DNA of 64,000 nucleotides. Origin: an uncultured Roseovarius sp. (GTDB lineage: Bacteria > Pseudomonadota > Alphaproteobacteria > Rhodobacterales > Rhodobacteraceae). A program made the position numbers and the translations under genes. Of this stretch, positions 1 through 8,919 are shown one piece after another. The notes under the pieces are model-generated. The model was not told the DNA's origin, made no database searches, and saw only the letters and a list, made by a program, of their open reading frames with translations. Position 1 is the first letter of the stretch; each line of letters begins with the position of its first letter. The stretch is from contig CANMBU010000003.1 of NCBI GenBank assembly GCA_947496175.1, positions 774,334 to 838,333 on the forward strand, in the 5' to 3' direction.

Positions 1-1137
1 GGCACAGGCAAAACCCTCGCCTTTGGTCTGCCGCTCATTCAGCATTTGCTGGACCAGCCCGGCAAGCCGCGCGAGAAAACGGTCAAGGCGCTGATCCTGG
101 CCCCCACCCGCGAACTGGTGAACCAGATTGCCGACAGCCTGCGCAATCTGACGGCTAAAACCAAGCTGCGCGTTGTCACCGTTGTGGGCGGCCAATCCAT
201 CGGCAAACAGATCAAGCTTCTCAGCCGCGGCACCGATATCCTCGTCGCCACGCCGGGCCGATTGATCGACCTGATGGACCGCCGTGCGCTCGATCTTTCA
301 ACCGCGCGCCACCTGGTGCTCGATGAGGCCGACCAGATGCTCGACATGGGCTTTATCCATGACCTGCGCAAAATCGCGCCAAAGTTGGGCACCCCGCGTC
401 AGACCATGCTGTTTTCGGCGACCATGCCAAAACAGATGGAAGAGCTGAGCCAAGCCTATTTGAACAATCCCAAACGGGTGCAGGTGGCACCTCCGGGCAA
501 AGCCGCCGACAAAATCACCCAGTCGGTCCATTTTGTACCCGGCCCGGAAAAGCCCTCCAAGCTGCGTGAAATCCTGTCGAATGACCCCGGTGCGCTGACT
601 CTGGTCTTTGCGCGCACCAAGCATGGCGCGGAAAAACTGATGAAAGGTCTGGTGGCCGACGGGTTCAACGCGGCTTCCATTCACGGCAACAAAACCCAAG
701 GCCAGCGCGACCGCGCGCTCAAGGCGTTCCGGCAAGGCACTGTCAATGTACTGGTGGCCACGGATGTGGCGGCGCGGGGCATCGACATTCCGGGTGTGGC
801 CTATGTGATCAACTATGATCTGCCTGAAGTGGCGGACAATTATGTGCACCGGATTGGCCGCACGGCACGCGCCGGGCGCGAGGGCGAAGCCATCGCTTTT
901 TGTGCACATGAAGAAGCCGGGTTGTTGCGTGATATCGAGAAGCTGATGAAAATCACGATCCCGGTGGCGGGAGGCACGCCGCCAACAGATTTCACAGCCC
1001 GTCCCAAACGAGGCCAGAAGCAAGGGCAACGCCGTCGTTCAGGCCCGCCCCGCAACAGGTCTTCGAAACCTGCGGGCAATGGCCAGGCACCTCAAGGCAC
1101 CAAGAGGCGCAGGCCTCGCCGCAGAAAAGCGGCCTAA
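1..1137 (+). CDS. DEAD-box RNA helicase, RhlE-like, 5' end outside the window
   Basis: ATP-dependent RNA helicase that remodels RNA, probably in ribosome assembly or RNA turnover. The frame is open from base 1, which falls inside motif I (GTGKT), so the start codon and Q motif lie before the window. Then follow PTRELV (Ia), TPGR (Ib), DEADQMLDMGF (II), SAT (III) and HRIGRTARAGR (VI). The last 45 or so residues are a basic Arg/Lys/Pro tail of the RNA-binding kind. It converges on the HNH gene and the two stop ends overlap by 4 bp. The family is certain; the RhlE subgroup is inferred from the short core and basic tail. Confidence 0.93.
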   Translation, partial: GTGKTLAFGLPLIQHLLDQPGKPREKTVKALILAPTRELVNQIADSLRNLTAKTKLRVVTVVGGQSIGKQIKLLSRGTDILVATPGRLIDLMDRRALDLSTARHLVLDEADQMLDMGFIHDLRKIAPKLGTPRQTMLFSATMPKQMEELSQAYLNNPKRVQVAPPGKAADKITQSVHFVPGPEKPSKLREILSNDPGALTLVFARTKHGAEKLMKGLVADGFNAASIHGNKTQGQRDRALKAFRQGTVNVLVATDVAARGIDIPGVAYVINYDLPEVADNYVHRIGRTARAGREGEAIAFCAHEEAGLLRDIEKLMKITIPVAGGTPPTDFTARPKRGQKQGQRRRSGPPRNRSSKPAGNGQAPQGTKRRRPRRRKAA

Positions 1138-1718
1138 GCCTGCAGTTCGGCATCCCAGTAAAGGAAATCCATCCAGCTTTCATGCAGATAGTTGGGTGGA
1201 AACTTCCGCCCCAGATTGCGCAGCTGTTCAGCCTCCGGTGCGCGCGGCGGACGGCGCAGGCTTAGCCCGGACCGGCGCAGACTCTTTGCACCTTTCTTGA
1301 GGTTACACGGGCTGCAGGCGGCCACGACGTTTTCCCAACTAGTAATTCCACCCTTGGCGCGCGGCACGACGTGATCAAAGGTGAGGTCTCCCTTCGAGCC
1401 ACAATACTGACAGCAAAACTGATCGCGCAGGAAGAGGTTGAACCTTGTGAAGGCGACCCTCTTTTGCGGCTTCACGTAGTCTTTGAGCACGATGACCGAC
1501 GGGATCCTGATCTCGGTGGATGGACTGCGCACCGTGTCTTCATATTCGGCCACGATGTCCACCCGATCAAGATAGGCCGCCTTGATGGCGTCCTGCCACG
1601 TCCAAAGCGACAACGGATAGTACGAGAGAGGCCGATAATCCGCATTTAGAACCAACGCCGGATGATGTTTCAACGCGGACGGTTCTCTGACGAATTCAGT
1701 TCTAAACTCTGCAATCAT
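1134..1718 (-). CDS. HNH endonuclease family protein
   Basis: Predicted 194-aa protein with an HNH nuclease fold. Zinc-knuckle pairs are CQYC (residues 103-106) and CSPC (135-138). Between them lie the catalytic-type DH pair (115-116) and N130, in the usual HNH order. The N-terminal 90 residues match the extension of the short, widely conserved alphaproteobacterial HNH proteins rather than a restriction enzyme, and no methyltransferase gene is nearby. The start at 1718 follows a purine-rich GGGGAACGAGAG stretch. The 224-bp gap upstream of it holds only this gene's likely promoter region. Substrate unknown; a DNA repair or processing role is a guess. Confidence 0.85.
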   Translation of the reverse strand: MIAEFRTEFVREPSALKHHPALVLNADYRPLSYYPLSLWTWQDAIKAAYLDRVDIVAEYEDTVRSPSTEIRIPSVIVLKDYVKPQKRVAFTRFNLFLRDQFCCQYCGSKGDLTFDHVVPRAKGGITSWENVVAACSPCNLKKGAKSLRRSGLSLRRPPRAPEAEQLRNLGRKFPPNYLHESWMDFLYWDAELQA

Positions 1719-1942
1719 GACGCTCTCGTTCCCCTGTTCAGTCTGCCTCGTACCTTATGTCTCCGGGCGCGATCCTGCGCCCCTGATATCCACCACTATA
1801 TCTCGTGTTCTGCGGCTGGCAAGACCTACATATTGCAGCACATATTGGGATTGAGGTAACGGAGTCTCGCAACAGGAATGTGACGGTTATGCACAGGCTT
1901 TGCGAGGCCCAAGAGCGGACCTGTTCCATCCATGAACCCGCA

Positions 1943-3169
1943 TCAGATGTCATCAGGTAGATGATATCCCCGCGCGTACACGTGTCGGATAGACCTTGTT
2001 GCCTCATCTCTGCTGATATTATTTCCAAACCGATCCGCATGGATGGCATCAAGCCCTTTGGGTGGCCGACCCGTGACCATCCAATTGGCCAGGATTTCTG
2101 CCGATCCACCGCCGGTTCCGATGCCGACATTGAACCCTGTGGCCAACCAAAGGCCCTCCATTGAGGGGAGCGGGCCGATCAAAGGCAGTCCGTCGGGCGT
2201 CAGACACATTGGTCCGTTGTTGGCGACTTTGATCCCGGCCTTGGCAAAAAGCGGCATTCGCTCCATCAGCCGTTCCAGATGCGGCATCAGCGGATCAAGA
2301 TTTGGAGGAAGCAGCTCTTCCTTGAAGTCGAGCGGGATGCCGTCCAACGCCCAGAATTCAGGCTCTTTTTCATAAATTCCTACAAGCAACCCATCCTGTT
2401 CCTGGCGCAGGTTGCACGACACCCAACTGTCCCGCATACAGGGCAGTTCCTTGTCCAATGCGGCGATCTCGGCGAGACTTTCTGTGATGATTTCGTGATG
2501 TTGAGTTGGGTAAATCGGCAGGTTCAGGCCCAGCGGTTGCAGCATTTCACGCGCCCAGAATGAAGTGGCCACAACGACATGGTCAGCGGTGACAACGCCA
2601 TGCGCAGTTTCAAGAACCCATGTGTTTCCAGTCTTGCTGATTGCACCAACAGGCGTGTGACGTTCAATTGACGCGCCCAGTTGCCTGGCAGCCTGTGCCA
2701 ACGCGGTCGTAGCGCCTGTTGGGTCTACATGACCATCTGTCGGCGTATGTGCCGCCCCGTGAATTGCCCCGACATCGATGAAGGGGTGCAGGGCTGCAAC
2801 CTCTTCCGGGCTTCGGATGTGGAACGGTATTCCCAAGGCCTCATATCGCGGCGCATAGACATGGAATAACTCCAGTTCGCGCTTGGTGGCGGCCAACCTG
2901 AGGCTACCCGTCTCATGAAAGCCAACCGATTGTCCGGTTTCTTCTTGAGCTTGCAGATAGGTGCGAATGGAGCCCGCAAACAAGGCAGTCATTTTTGGAT
3001 ACGGTCCGAAATACGTCGTGTTTCCGGCCGCGTGCCACGTTGAACCTGAGGTCAATTCGCGGCGCTCCAGTAAAACCGTGTCCGTCCAGCCGAGCTTTGC
3101 CAGCCAGTACAAGACAGATGTGCCGACTATTCCGCCGCCGATGACAGCCACCTGCACATCCGTCTTCAT
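1943..3169 (-). CDS. FAD-dependent oxidoreductase, dimethylglycine/sarcosine dehydrogenase-like, lacking the GcvT domain
   Basis: 408-aa flavoprotein of the DAO fold. The N-terminal Rossmann motif is VIGGGIVG (residues 9-16), followed by an acidic strand end (ERRE) and STWHAAG, typical of the N-terminal half of dimethylglycine and sarcosine dehydrogenases. The C-terminal part has the FAD-contacting GLWLATGFNVGIGTGGG stretch, then DRFG and VYARGYHLP, which look like the start of the central domain joining the oxidase to a folate-binding GcvT domain. The protein stops there, at about half the usual 800 residues. It could be a natural stand-alone amine oxidase or a truncated gene. It is divergent from surE, with 270 bp between. 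Confidence 0.8.
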   Translation of the reverse strand: MKTDVQVAVIGGGIVGTSVLYWLAKLGWTDTVLLERRELTSGSTWHAAGNTTYFGPYPKMTALFAGSIRTYLQAQEETGQSVGFHETGSLRLAATKRELELFHVYAPRYEALGIPFHIRSPEEVAALHPFIDVGAIHGAAHTPTDGHVDPTGATTALAQAARQLGASIERHTPVGAISKTGNTWVLETAHGVVTADHVVVATSFWAREMLQPLGLNLPIYPTQHHEIITESLAEIAALDKELPCMRDSWVSCNLRQEQDGLLVGIYEKEPEFWALDGIPLDFKEELLPPNLDPLMPHLERLMERMPLFAKAGIKVANNGPMCLTPDGLPLIGPLPSMEGLWLATGFNVGIGTGGGSAEILANWMVTGRPPKGLDAIHADRFGNNISRDEATRSIRHVYARGYHLPDDI

Positions 3170-3385
3170 ACTTATCTCGCACTCAGTTTCGCCTGACCAA
3201 CCTTACGGGATCAAAGTGTCTGTGCCAGCACAAATAAACCGCCTTTTAGACAAGGCTATACGTTGTGAAGACTGCTGACTTTTCACCACGCAGCGGTGCT
3301 CCATTCGGCGCACAGCAGCTATGTCGCTACAATAATCAAGCAACATTGCGGCAGACGTCATGCACGCTTGCCCCTCTCTTCCCCC

Positions 3386-3401
3386 GCGGATAGATATCCG
3401 C
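3386..3401. promoter_or_regulatory. Inverted repeat upstream of surE
   Basis: Perfect 7-bp arms GCGGATA and TATCCGC separated by GA, ending 38 bp before the surE start codon. Placement suits an operator or a 5' UTR hairpin. No regulator can be named. Confidence 0.35.
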
Positions 3402-3427
3402 AGACGGCTTCCAGTCGTTGCAACCCC

Positions 3428-3433
3428 AAGGAG
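3428..3433 (+). promoter_or_regulatory. Ribosome binding site fixing the surE TTG start
   Basis: AAGGAG lies 6 bases before TTG at 3440. This decides against the longer frame that starts at 3296 and adds 48 residues unlike SurE. Confidence 0.7.
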
Positions 3434-3439
3434 CAGAAT

Positions 3440-4222
3440 TTGCGTATTCTCATCACCAATGATGATGGCATCTCCGCCCCCGGGCTGGCCGTCATGGAAG
3501 ACATGGCTGCCGAACTGGCCGGCCCAACCGGTGAAGTTTGGGTTGTTGCCCCCGCGTTTGAGCAATCGGGGGTGGGGCACTGCATTTCTTTTACCAATCC
3601 GATGATGATCGCAGAAATGGCCCCCCGCCGCTTTGCGGTCCAGGGCAGTCCGGCGGATTGTGTTCTGGCCGCCAAGCATGACGTGATGAAAGACACGCCA
3701 CCCGACCTCGTGCTTTCTGGCGTCAACCGTGGCAACAACTCTGCAGAAAACGCGGTCTATTCCGGCACCGTTGGCGCGGCCATGGAAGCCGCACTTCAAG
3801 GGCTGCCTGCCATTGCGCTCAGCCAATACTACGGCCCACGCAACAAAGATCTCGAAGACAAGTTCGAAGCCGCGCGCCAGCACGGGTTACACACGGTGCG
3901 CACCCTTTTGGACAAAGGCGTGTGGAGCCAGGACGATTATGGTATCTTTTACAATGTGAACTTCCCTCCGCTCCCAGGCACTGAGGTCTTAGGTCTGCGC
4001 GCCTGCCGCCAGGGATTTCGCCGTGATATGGGATTTGGCGTCAAACCGCATCACTCTCCATCAGGGCGCAAGTTCCTGTGGGTGACCGGCGCGCCACAGC
4101 AGCAACCTACCGCGGAAGGTTCAGATGCGGATTGGAACTTAAAAGGGTATATTTCCGTCACACCGATGCGGGCTGATCTGACCGCACATGATGTACTCGA
4201 TGCTTTGACGATGATTGAATGA
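3440..4222 (+). CDS. surE: 5'/3'-nucleotidase SurE
   Basis: Metal-dependent nucleoside monophosphate phosphatase, 260 aa, the usual SurE length when started at TTG 3440. The N-terminus carries the metal-binding NDDG motif (residues 7-10), then SG-containing and PADCV segments and the SGVNRGNN loop, all diagnostic. First gene of a surE-pcm-nlpD run, with 8 bp to pcm. In gammaproteobacteria the same order continues into rpoS, which is absent here as expected in this class. Role: nucleotide salvage or stress survival, known for the family. Confidence 0.95.
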   Translation: MRILITNDDGISAPGLAVMEDMAAELAGPTGEVWVVAPAFEQSGVGHCISFTNPMMIAEMAPRRFAVQGSPADCVLAAKHDVMKDTPPDLVLSGVNRGNNSAENAVYSGTVGAAMEAALQGLPAIALSQYYGPRNKDLEDKFEAARQHGLHTVRTLLDKGVWSQDDYGIFYNVNFPPLPGTEVLGLRACRQGFRRDMGFGVKPHHSPSGRKFLWVTGAPQQQPTAEGSDADWNLKGYISVTPMRADLTAHDVLDALTMIE

Positions 4223-4230
4223 TCTGAGAA

Positions 4231-4914
4231 ATGAGTGAAAACGCCCCTCAAGAGGCTCCTCAAGACCCCGAGGAAAGCGCAGCAGAGCGCAAGATGCAGT
4301 TCCTCTTCTCTCTGCGTTCACGCGGGGTGACGGATGCGCGGACACTTACGGCGATGGAAAAAGTCGATCGCGGCCCTTTCGTGCGTGGTCACTTCGCCAC
4401 GCATGCCTATGACGATACGCCGTTGCCGATTTCCTGCGGACAAACCATTTCGCAACCCTCGGTCGTCGGGTTGATGACCCAAGCGCTCAAAGTGCAGCCC
4501 CGTGACAAGGTGCTCGAGGTGGGCACCGGCTCGGGCTATCAGGCCGCCATCCTCAGCCACCTGGCCCGCCGTGTCTATACAATGGACCGCCATCCACGCC
4601 TCGCGAGCGAAGCCGCCGAAATCTTTCGCGCACTTGATTTGACAAATATCACCGTGCTCACTGGCGATGGCAGTTTTGGTTTGCCTGATCAGGCACCATT
4701 TGACCGAATTCTGGTGACCGCTGCCGCAGAAGACCCCCCAGGACCTCTCTTGGCGCAGCTCAAAATAGGCGGTATTATGGTTGTACCGGTGGGACAGTCT
4801 GACACGGTCCAAAGCCTCATTCGGGTGACAAAAACCGAAAATGGTTTTGACTATGACGAACTGACTCCGGTGCGGTTTGTGCCTCTTTTGGGAGGTGTCG
4901 ACCGAGATGAGTAG
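4231..4914 (+). CDS. pcm: Protein-L-isoaspartate O-methyltransferase
   Basis: Repairs damaged proteins by methylating L-isoaspartyl residues with SAM. The 227-aa protein has the SAM-binding motif [10 protein letters not shown] (residues 95-104), the substrate-loop [11 protein letters not shown] (66-76) and the late motif RILVTAAAE, in the family order. Compared with the usual protein of about 210 residues it has a slightly longer acidic, Pro-rich N-terminus. Sits 8 bp after surE and about 80 bp before nlpD, a conserved repair/stress cluster. Confidence 0.95.
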   Translation: MSENAPQEAPQDPEESAAERKMQFLFSLRSRGVTDARTLTAMEKVDRGPFVRGHFATHAYDDTPLPISCGQTISQPSVVGLMTQALKVQPRDKVLEVGTGSGYQAAILSHLARRVYTMDRHPRLASEAAEIFRALDLTNITVLTGDGSFGLPDQAPFDRILVTAAAEDPPGPLLAQLKIGGIMVVPVGQSDTVQSLIRVTKTENGFDYDELTPVRFVPLLGGVDRDE

Positions 4915-4994
4915 CGCAACAATGCGTTGATGTGATACAGGTTGTAACAAGAAGCCCCGGCCAACAAGGGGCATGTGATGAGGACAAAATCGAG

Positions 4995-6143
4995 ATGACT
5001 CTCCGCTTACGCCGCGTGGGCACGCTGACCGGATGCGCTGCATTGATGGTCTTGACCGCCTGTTCCAACTTGGATTTTGACTTACGAGGCGGCGCATCAA
5101 GCACCGCATCTGCGGCCCGCAACGCCAACACAGACCGGCCTGCACCCGACACGCGCGGGATCATTTCCTATCCAAGCTATCAGGTGGCCGTCGCAAAACG
5201 AGGCGATACGCTGCGCACGGTGTCCGAGCGCATTGGCGTCGATGTGAACGCCTTGGCCAGCTACAACGGCATAAACCCTGATGCGCCCCTGCGCCAAAAT
5301 GAGATCATCGCCCTGCCCACTCGCGTAGCTGAACCCGCTGGCGGGCCGACAACGGCAAATGGCGTGGACATCACAACACTGGCCGGATCCGCGATTGATG
5401 CAGCTGACGGCGCCAACGCAAGGCCCGGCACCCTGACCCCTGCGGCACCCGGCGTTGAACCAATCCGCCACCAGGTCCAGCGCGGTGAAACGGCCTTTAC
5501 CATAGCGCGGCTCTACAACGTCTCAGTGCGCAGCCTGGCGGACTGGAACGGTCTTGGTGCCGATTTCGATGTGCGCGAAGGGCAATATCTATTGATCCCA
5601 GTCGCAGTTGCTGACACGCGGACCGCTTCGGTTGAAGCCACACCGCTGCCCACCGAACTCCCCGGGACGGGTACGCCGACACCTTTGCCACCCAGTGCCT
5701 CGGAGCCTTTGCCCGAAAAAGACACGGCACCTGCCTCGCAACCCGTGGCGCGCACCGCCGCGCCCGACCTGAGCGGCGAGACCAGGAAACGTGAGACGCG
5801 CATGGCCTTCCCGGTCAAGGGCGACATCATTCGCGAATATGCCAAAGGCAAGAATGACGGCATCGACATCGCAGCCCCACCCGGAACCCCGGTCCGCGCC
5901 GCGGCAGACGGCACCGTGGCCGCCATCACCAAAGACACCAACGGCATCCCGATCATCGTGGTCAAACACGAAGACAACCTGCTGACGGTCTATTCCAACG
6001 TAGTCAAGGTCAAGGTCGACAAGGACGATCGCATCAAACGCGGGGAGCAACTGGCAGAGATCAGATCCGATGGAGCGGCAGCTGTGCATTTCGAAGTACG
6101 CAAAGGCTTTGACAGCGTGGATCCCATCCCGTTTTTACAATGA
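4995..6143 (+). CDS. nlpD: NlpD-like lipoprotein with two LysM domains and a degenerate M23 domain
   Basis: 382-aa cell-wall protein. Start ATG at 4995 is chosen because it directly precedes a lipoprotein signal peptide with lipobox LTAC (Cys23); the frame is open 63 bp further upstream but without a signal. LysM domains lie near residues 58-105 and 157-203, then a Pro/Thr-rich linker and a C-terminal M23 domain (about 270-382). The first zinc-ligand position of M23 peptidases is Asn in KNDGIDIA, as in E. coli NlpD, while HFEVR is kept. It is therefore likely an inactive peptidase domain that activates an amidase for septal splitting, not an endopeptidase. Confidence 0.88.
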   Translation: MTLRLRRVGTLTGCAALMVLTACSNLDFDLRGGASSTASAARNANTDRPAPDTRGIISYPSYQVAVAKRGDTLRTVSERIGVDVNALASYNGINPDAPLRQNEIIALPTRVAEPAGGPTTANGVDITTLAGSAIDAADGANARPGTLTPAAPGVEPIRHQVQRGETAFTIARLYNVSVRSLADWNGLGADFDVREGQYLLIPVAVADTRTASVEATPLPTELPGTGTPTPLPPSASEPLPEKDTAPASQPVARTAAPDLSGETRKRETRMAFPVKGDIIREYAKGKNDGIDIAAPPGTPVRAAADGTVAAITKDTNGIPIIVVKHEDNLLTVYSNVVKVKVDKDDRIKRGEQLAEIRSDGAAAVHFEVRKGFDSVDPIPFLQ

Positions 6144-6146
6144 ACT

Positions 6147-6264
6147 GATACGGTGCCGGAGACTTTAAAAGTTTCCGAACCGATGTCTTTTTAAGCCATT
6201 GGCTTATAAGGTACGGGGTGAAAACAGGGGGCCGAAGAGCACATCCCCCACCCTTCACCGTATC
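6147..6264. terminator. Structured convergent intergenic region between nlpD and the DUF815 gene
   Basis: The 130-bp gap is full of nested inverted repeats: outer arms GATACGGTG (6147-6155) and CACCGTATC (6256-6264); a stem CGGAGACTT/AAGTTTCCG with loop TAA (6157-6177, one wobble); TAAGCCA/TGGCTTA; and GGGGG/CCCCC. It probably ends transcription from both sides, although no hairpin has a classical T-tract directly after it. Confidence 0.5.
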
Positions 6265-6273
6265 CGGCGCGCT

Positions 6274-7113
6274 CTAAACTTTTACGCCCTGCCGCCCGGC
6301 CAGATCAGTAAAGAATTGCCAGGCCACCCGGCCTGACCGCGCCCCGCGCGTGGCTTGCCACTCGATCGCCTCGGCGCGCAAAGTGTCCGCGTCAAGGGTT
6401 ATGCCATGCGCTGCACAATACCCGTCGATCATCGCCAGGTACTCGTCCTGCGAACAGGGATGAAAGCCCAGCCACAGGCCAAAGCGATCTGACAGGGACA
6501 CTTTCTCTTCCACCGCCTCGCTAGGGTTGATCGCACTTGAGCGTTCGTTTTCGATCATATCGCGCGGCATCAGATGGCGGCGGTTCGAGGTGGCATAGAA
6601 AACCACATTGTCGGGCCGTCCTTCAATGCCACCGTCCAGCACCGCCTTCAGGGACTTGTAGTGCTGGTCGTCATGGCTAAAGCTCAGGTCATCGCAAAAG
6701 AGCAAAAACCGCGCGTCGCTTGTCCGCAGCACATTCAGGAGCCGCCCGACACTAGGCAAGTCTTCACGCTGCAACTCGACAATCTTCAGCGCATGCCCCT
6801 CGGCCTGCACAGCGGCATGCACCGCCTTCACGAGTGAGGATTTACCCATCCCTCTCGCGCCCCAGAGGAGCGCATTGTTCGCGGGCAAACCACGTGCGAA
6901 TTGGACTGTATTGGCCAACAACGTGTCACGCGAGCGGTCAATACCCACCAAAAGGGTCATATCCACACGGTTGACCTCTAGAACCGGCTCAAGACGATCC
7001 GGCTCCACATGCCAGACAAACGCGTCTGCAGCCTCAAAATCAGGGGCGTCCATCGGCGCCGGGCTCATCCGCTCCAGCGCTGCCGCGATCCGTTCCAGAG
7101 CGTCATCGCTCAC
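6274..7113 (-). CDS. DUF815-family ATP-binding protein
   Basis: 279-aa AAA-type P-loop protein of the DUF815 family, function unknown. Walker A is GARGMGKS (residues 85-92). A Walker B-like strand FLLFCDDLSF (136-145) and a sensor-like FYATSNRRHLMP follow. The C-terminal FGLWLGFHPCSQDEYLAMI is typical of the family. It overlaps the end of tatC by 4 bp, so it is translated with the tat genes, a linkage common in this family of bacteria. A direct role in Tat export is not shown. Confidence 0.85.
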   Translation of the reverse strand: MSDDALERIAAALERMSPAPMDAPDFEAADAFVWHVEPDRLEPVLEVNRVDMTLLVGIDRSRDTLLANTVQFARGLPANNALLWGARGMGKSSLVKAVHAAVQAEGHALKIVELQREDLPSVGRLLNVLRTSDARFLLFCDDLSFSHDDQHYKSLKAVLDGGIEGRPDNVVFYATSNRRHLMPRDMIENERSSAINPSEAVEEKVSLSDRFGLWLGFHPCSQDEYLAMIDGYCAAHGITLDADTLRAEAIEWQATRGARSGRVAWQFFTDLAGRQGVKV

Positions 7114-8093
7114 GGTTTCTCCTTCTCCGAAGCGGCCTCTTCCAGTTCATCCAGAAGCGCCTCGTCCGCCTCTTCCTCATCATCCTCAAACCACACGCCC
7201 TCGGCGCGCAACTTGGCTTCGCGGGACTTCTCCACCCGGCGCACAAGGAAGATCGAGACCTCGTAAAGGCCGTAAACCACAGTGAAGAGGATAAGCTGTG
7301 TGATGACATCGGGCGGTGTCACAAGCGCGGCCAGCACAAGGATGCCCACCATCGCATATTTGCGCACGCCGCCCAGGCCCTCGGCGCTCACCAGCCCGGC
7401 CTTGCCCATGAGCGTGAGCAGCACGGGCAGTTGAAAGCAGATGCCAAAGGCCATGATGAACTTGAGCGTGATGTCGAGGCTTTCATTCACCTTGCCGAAG
7501 AAAGTGATGCGAATACCCTCGTCCGTTTCCGGCACAACGGCCCCGAAATTATCCGGCACAACAGGCAGGTTTGGATCGGTCACAGTTTCCACCTCGCTCA
7601 CCGCACCCGACAAAAGGTTGGCAAAGATCGAGCTGACATCCGCAAAGCCAAGGAAAAAGTTCATCGCCAGCGGCGTGACCACGAAATGCGCAAAGGCCGC
7701 GCCCAGGATAAACATGATCGGAGACGCGACAACAAAAGGCAAAAACGCCTGTTTTTCGTTTTTGTAGAGCCCCGGCGCCACAAAGCGCCACATCTGATGG
7801 GCAATCACAGGAAAGGCCAGAATAAAGCCGAACACCATCGAGATGCGAAAGAGTGTAAAGAGGTATTCCTGGGGGCTTGTATATTGAAGCGTAGGGGCCG
7901 GATCACCCAGATCGCGCAACGTAGCCTCAATCGGCGCCAACAGAAACTGCAGGATTGGCTCCGCCACAACGAAAGCCAGAACAATACCCACCACAAACGC
8001 GCCAACCGATCGAATGAGCCGCGTGCGCAGCTCGGCCAGATGCTCAATCAGCGGCGCCGAGCTTTGTTCTACCTCATCGGTCTCGGCACTCAT
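7110..8093 (-). CDS. tatC: Sec-independent protein translocase TatC
   Basis: Core receptor of the twin-arginine translocase in the inner membrane; binds signal peptides with TatB. 327 aa with six predicted membrane segments. Conserved features are the N-terminal HLAELRTRLIRS, TSPQEYLFTLFRIS, and the FGICFQLPVLL segment. It is longer than the usual 250 residues because of an acidic insertion of about 45 residues before TM4 (roughly residues 150-195) and a charged, Glu-rich C-terminus. Overlaps tatB by 4 bp and the DUF815 gene by 4 bp. Confidence 0.95.
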   Translation of the reverse strand: MSAETDEVEQSSAPLIEHLAELRTRLIRSVGAFVVGIVLAFVVAEPILQFLLAPIEATLRDLGDPAPTLQYTSPQEYLFTLFRISMVFGFILAFPVIAHQMWRFVAPGLYKNEKQAFLPFVVASPIMFILGAAFAHFVVTPLAMNFFLGFADVSSIFANLLSGAVSEVETVTDPNLPVVPDNFGAVVPETDEGIRITFFGKVNESLDITLKFIMAFGICFQLPVLLTLMGKAGLVSAEGLGGVRKYAMVGILVLAALVTPPDVITQLILFTVVYGLYEVSIFLVRRVEKSREAKLRAEGVWFEDDEEEADEALLDELEEAASEKEKP

Positions 8094-8668
8094 GCGATGT
8101 CACCCGAGGCTGGTTTGGACGCGGTTTTCTTGGCTGGCGCTTTCTTCGCAGCGGGCGTCTTAGCCGCAGGTTTTTTCGCCGCAGCTTTCTTGGCAGGCGC
8201 TTTCTTGGCGGCAGTCTTTTTGGCCGCCGCCTTTGTCGCAGCTTTCTTCGCAGCAGGCTTGGCCGCATCTGCCTTGGCCGCCTCTTCCGCCGCTTTCCGC
8301 TCGGTCGCGACCTCTGCCCCGCGCTTGGAAATCTTCTCGGCCATCTCCTTGCGCTCGTCGTCAAACTCCGCGCGCTTGGGATTTGGTCCTGCCATCGTCT
8401 TGGCGGTGAAGCTCTCGGTGGATTTCTTGACCTCGTCCATCGCGGACCCAACCGGGTTGGTCGCTTTCTTGAGCGTCGAGGCCACATCGCTGACGCCCGC
8501 ATCATCCGCTGCGTCATTCATCGCGCGACTGAATTCTCGCGCCATTTGCTTGGCTTTGCCCACGAATTTGCCCACCGCACGGAACATGCCCGGCAAATCC
8601 TTTGGCCCTACGACGATCAGCGCAACAACGCCGATCACCATGAGCTCGGTCCAGCCCAGATCAAACAT
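8090..8668 (-). CDS. tatB: Sec-independent protein translocase TatB, with a long Lys/Ala-rich tail
   Basis: 192 aa. The N-terminus MFDLGWTELMVIGVVALIVVG is a TatB signature: single membrane segment with the conserved Glu at residue 8, then GPKDLP and an amphipathic helix. From about residue 130 the protein is low-complexity Ala/Lys/Pro repeats resembling histone H1 or the tails of other alphaproteobacterial proteins. Usual TatB proteins end with an acidic or mixed tail. Forms the signal-peptide receptor with TatC. Sits 8 bp after tatA and overlaps tatC. Confidence 0.93.
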   Translation of the reverse strand: MFDLGWTELMVIGVVALIVVGPKDLPGMFRAVGKFVGKAKQMAREFSRAMNDAADDAGVSDVASTLKKATNPVGSAMDEVKKSTESFTAKTMAGPNPKRAEFDDERKEMAEKISKRGAEVATERKAAEEAAKADAAKPAAKKAATKAAAKKTAAKKAPAKKAAAKKPAAKTPAAKKAPAKKTASKPASGDIA

Positions 8669-8676
8669 GGCTTGGG

Positions 8677-8901
8677 TTACGCCTTGTCTTTGTCCGTCTC
8701 AGGCGTGACGTCCTTGGCCATGTCGGCCGCCTCATCCGTGGCGTCTTCGATTTCCTTGTTGCCGTCGGCGACGCCCTTTTTGAAGGACGTGATCCCCTTG
8801 CCTACCTCGCCCATCAGCGAAGAGATTTTGCCGCGCCCGAAAAGCACCAGCACCACAACGGCAATAAGAAGGATGCCCGGAAGGCCGATATTGTTCAGCA
8901 T
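8677..8901 (-). CDS. tatA: Sec-independent protein translocase TatA
   Basis: 74 aa. One N-terminal membrane helix ([19 protein letters not shown]), the FGRGKI hinge, an amphipathic helix with [10 protein letters not shown], and an acidic tail. TatA oligomerises to form the transport path for folded proteins. First gene of tatABC-DUF815. RBS GGGAG lies upstream of the ATG, and a GC-rich hairpin lies immediately before that. Confidence 0.95.
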   Translation of the reverse strand: MLNNIGLPGILLIAVVVLVLFGRGKISSLMGEVGKGITSFKKGVADGNKEIEDATDEAADMAKDVTPETDKDKA

Positions 8902-8919
8902 TGTTTATCTCCCATATCC

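Noticed and set aside
1738..2130. Minus-strand frame past the flavoprotein stop, tested as a frameshifted GcvT half
   Set aside because: Its sequence has no resemblance to glycine-cleavage T proteins and is out of phase with the flavoprotein.
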